Positions 61,243 to 64,000 of a stretch of 64,000 nt of DNA are shown one piece after another; within the stretch, counting starts at the first letter, position 1, and each line of letters starts with the position of its first letter. The translations under genes were made by a program, and so were the position numbers. The notes beneath the pieces are model-generated. The model was given only the letters and a program-made list of their open reading frames with translations, made no database searches and was not told the DNA's origin. The DNA is from Sipunculus nudus (taxonomy: Eukaryota > Annelida > Sipuncula > Golfingiida > Sipunculidae): contig CM049322.1 of NCBI GenBank assembly GCA_026874595.1, positions 38,543,340 to 38,607,339 of the forward strand, read 5' to 3'.

Positions 61243-61766
61243 AAATATGATAAACGAACAGGAGAGAGACGAAGAACAATGGCGCGGTAAACCAGTCAAG
61301 TTGTCTGATATGTCATTTAGAACAATAATTTCCTAAATCTTCTTATTTTTGGCCGAGGTTTTCTGTTAAGACAGTCGTGTCTAGTCATTCCGTCTGAACT
61401 GATTAAGATATGGCACCAAGAGGATAGTCAAAATGAAATCCGAAGGCCGAAAAATAAGAAAACTACCATTCATTTACAGATATTATTCAACACGGTGGCT
61501 ATTTATAAGACGTGTCGCGTGATTGTATGGACGACACAGACGCCTTGTCTCCATAAACACGGCCCCAAATAAATACAGAACGTCCCGGAAACTTGACAAG
61601 GCCGGGAGTGTGTATTGATAAAGACTACTCCATAGTACACAGCACAAAAGACTTAAATGATTCATGTAGATACGCCATGTCTCTCGGGGATTCATTCTCA
61701 GTTGTGTCACCACACAATGTTATTGACATGAATTGTCTGTACCATGACATTATCGGATATTTAATA

Positions 61767-61770
<4 letters not shown>
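61243..61770. other. Intergenic, nothing recognised
   Basis: Short frames on both strands without domains. Confidence 0.4.

Positions 61771-61819
<49 letters not shown>
61771..61819. repeat. (GA)n microsatellite
   Basis: About 48 bases of GA. Confidence 0.95.
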
Positions 61820-61822
<3 letters not shown>

Positions 61823-64000
61823 GAAACATACCACATTAATCTAAATTTAGAAGCATTCTGCATTTTTGTTCTTTCACTTATATTGGAGCAGTTGCACTAT
61901 CACCGATTTCGCGAACGAAATTCCTATGACACTAATCTGGGTTTACGTAAGCCTTGCATAATACAGATGACTGTTCATGCAATTTGTCCAGGTTTGAAAA
62001 AAATACGTATTAGAGCTGAAGGTGGTGGCCCTAATCGACTGTCACGCAACTCCTCCATGGACACGCCTCGGAAATGTCTCTTAATCTGGTCGGGAACGAC
62101 ACCAAGTGTGTCCAAAGGTAATCCATATTTTCCCCCGATAAAACCTAAGGAATTTGGCTTTATTCTCCTAGGGGTCTACAGCAGCGCCATTTTGTCAGAA
62201 CCTCGGCCCATGTAAAATCGAACAATGAAAAAACTGTCCCGCACAAACCTGGTTCTAACCCAAAGAAGGAACGGATAATAGTCTAGTAAACATTAGAAGA
62301 GAATATAACCCCTTACTACGATGTAACACTGAAAACAGAATTCATCAGTTAAATTAAATTCATATCCATAATGCAGATACCTATTAAATAAAGCCCAACT
62401 GTCATCTTCGTCTTTGTTAAGTAATATTAAAATACACAATTCTATAGAAGTTTGAAGATTTCAAACCATATCACGCCAAATCTGCAATTTCCTTGAATCA
62501 AATTCACATTACAAAGACATATAACGTTCTAGGAAAGGGTAATGGGACTGTAAATAAAACAGTTTACAATTTCTAAGTTGAGATCATCTCTTTAAAGGTC
62601 AAATTCAAAACGAGATATATAATACAAGTAGCAGGTTTATTGTAGACCAAAGCTGATGTAAATTATGAGGAACTGAGTATTATTTTCAGATTACTCCGAC
62701 AGCGTTCTTAAACTTCGATCATTTTCATCCGTTACACTGCAGTTTCCACTCGTCCTCTGTCTGTGTTTAATCAAGCTTTTATCGCCATTAAGAGCTCATA
62801 TTCCGAAGTTTATTTTATAAAACTAAGCCCAATAGTTTGTTGGTTCGGTTACCTTATTACATGAGTATTGAAAATCCGATGTATTTTCAGTTTGTTGTAT
62901 CGTTGATGTTATTGAACGAGGATAACAGCAACCATGCGACAAATGTGCTAGTTTATGCCTTCTCTTGTGAACAAACAAACCAATACGAACTCACAGAGAT
63001 GAGAACATTTATTTATTTATTTTTTTTTAAATGAGACTCACTGTCATACATATATCAAACCTGACGAAATCAGATGAAAAAGGAACTTCTCCTTCGCTTC
63101 ATGAGGAGATAGCTCTGCGGGGATGAGAAGCTATCCCAAATAAAACTGCAACTTATTTATTATTCATTATTAGTGTCTCATGACCACCAACTAATCTTAC
63201 GATTTCAATAAATCACAAAACAATGGCCTTTATAAATGACTTTAGAATATCCCCTACGCATGTTTAATGAGTTCTAGATTAGCCTTCATTTAAAAAGTCG
63301 GACAGTGAACTTACTTAGTTCCGTTCCTTTGTATTACGCTCACGTTTAGGAGTCGACGCCAGTTTATTTGAATGATATTTTGCCACATGACTAGACTTAT
63401 AAACTGAAAAAAAAGACCTATGCACAGTTATAATTAATGGCATCCATGTGTAAAGAGGGTGTTTATTATGATGCATACCAAAGTAGTTATTTATATATGA
63501 CTTTGTTATTTGAAAATTCCTAACATTAATTATTAATTCAACAAAGCTTTTCGGTTGACTCAACATACTGAATAAACATTCTGACATTAAAAATGTGTAT
63601 ATAGTTCAGTTAAAAGTACAAATCCCCAGGAAATGAAACATATTTTTGCTAAAACGAGGGAATATATATGGTTTACTTTCTAAATATTTGCACATGGGTT
63701 GAGCAGGGGCGTAGCAAGTATTTATGGAAGGAGGGTGTCGCACTATGGGGGAGGGGAGATGCAACAAACCGGCTGGCCAAGAGTTATACATACATACATA
63801 CATACATATCTATTAGAAGCAGCTGAAAACTTCAATGACTGTGTAATATTTTAAGACTCAAAACAAGAGAAAAGGTTCATTTATCAATCATTTGGGGATA
63901 AGGTTGCTTTCTATGTATTAATTAATACCTGCAGATAAAAGAATATACAGTTATGAAAGTCGATTGTTACATGTATCTGTTTATAATGCGCAGGCATTCT
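61820..64000. other. Intergenic; (CATA)n near 63788-63807
   Basis: The 110-aa frame at 61883-62215 starts at a non-ATG codon and has no domain. CAGGGGCGTAGCAAGTATTT at 63702 resembles the start of a common animal MITE, but no matching end is seen before the window closes. Confidence 0.4.

Noticed and set aside
61883-62215. 110-aa frame
   Set aside because: Non-ATG start and no domain; composition does not stand out.

Overview
The window looks like nuclear DNA from a lophotrochozoan, most likely a mollusc. It is AT-rich, almost without coding sequence, and full of long (CT)n, (TA)n and (AAT)n arrays, tRNA-headed SINE-like repeats and short terminal-inverted-repeat elements. Splice-like signals are present. 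I see no operons, bacterial genes, viral genes or CRISPR arrays. The mollusc assignment is inference from repeat style and from the one recognisable protein; the species cannot be named from this sequence.

One gene is certain: an uninterrupted class A (rhodopsin-like) GPCR at 46053-47267 (+), 404 aa. Its motifs place it in the sex peptide receptor / myoinhibitory peptide receptor (SPR/MIP receptor) clade. The computed reading frame begins at GTG 46011. The likely start is the ATG at 46053, which has a good Kozak context and lies after an in-frame stop at 46005. Splice signals suggest a 600-nt 5' untranslated exon at 43432-44031, an intron, and an acceptor just upstream of the coding exon. The first AATAAA downstream is at 48245.

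The rest is repeat landscape. 1-13 kb: a large pyrimidine tract with a 25-bp minisatellite, SINE-like copies, an E-box cluster and a 227-bp tandem triplication. 14-24 kb: several copies of two SINE families and of a CA-rich interspersed repeat. 19.6-26.4 kb: two related AT/CG-palindromic DNA elements, and a GC-rich 486-bp element inserted inside another MITE with a TAA target duplication. 26.6-43 kb: microsatellites, MITE remnants and long featureless stretches. 43.4-48.3 kb: the receptor gene. 49-53 kb: a repeat pair whose second copy has an expanded 31-bp tail, more SINEs and a CAGGGGCGGATCC-type MITE. 55-60.5 kb: a 1.1-kb tandem duplication carrying what looks like a minus-strand terminal exon, plus an inverted partial copy. 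61-64 kb: simple repeats only.

Most short reading frames here have simple-repeat or random composition and were not called as genes. No clear new multi-gene system is visible. The most informative items are the receptor and its inferred exon structure, the nested element with its uninterrupted comparison copy, and the duplicated exon-like segment at 55-57 kb.
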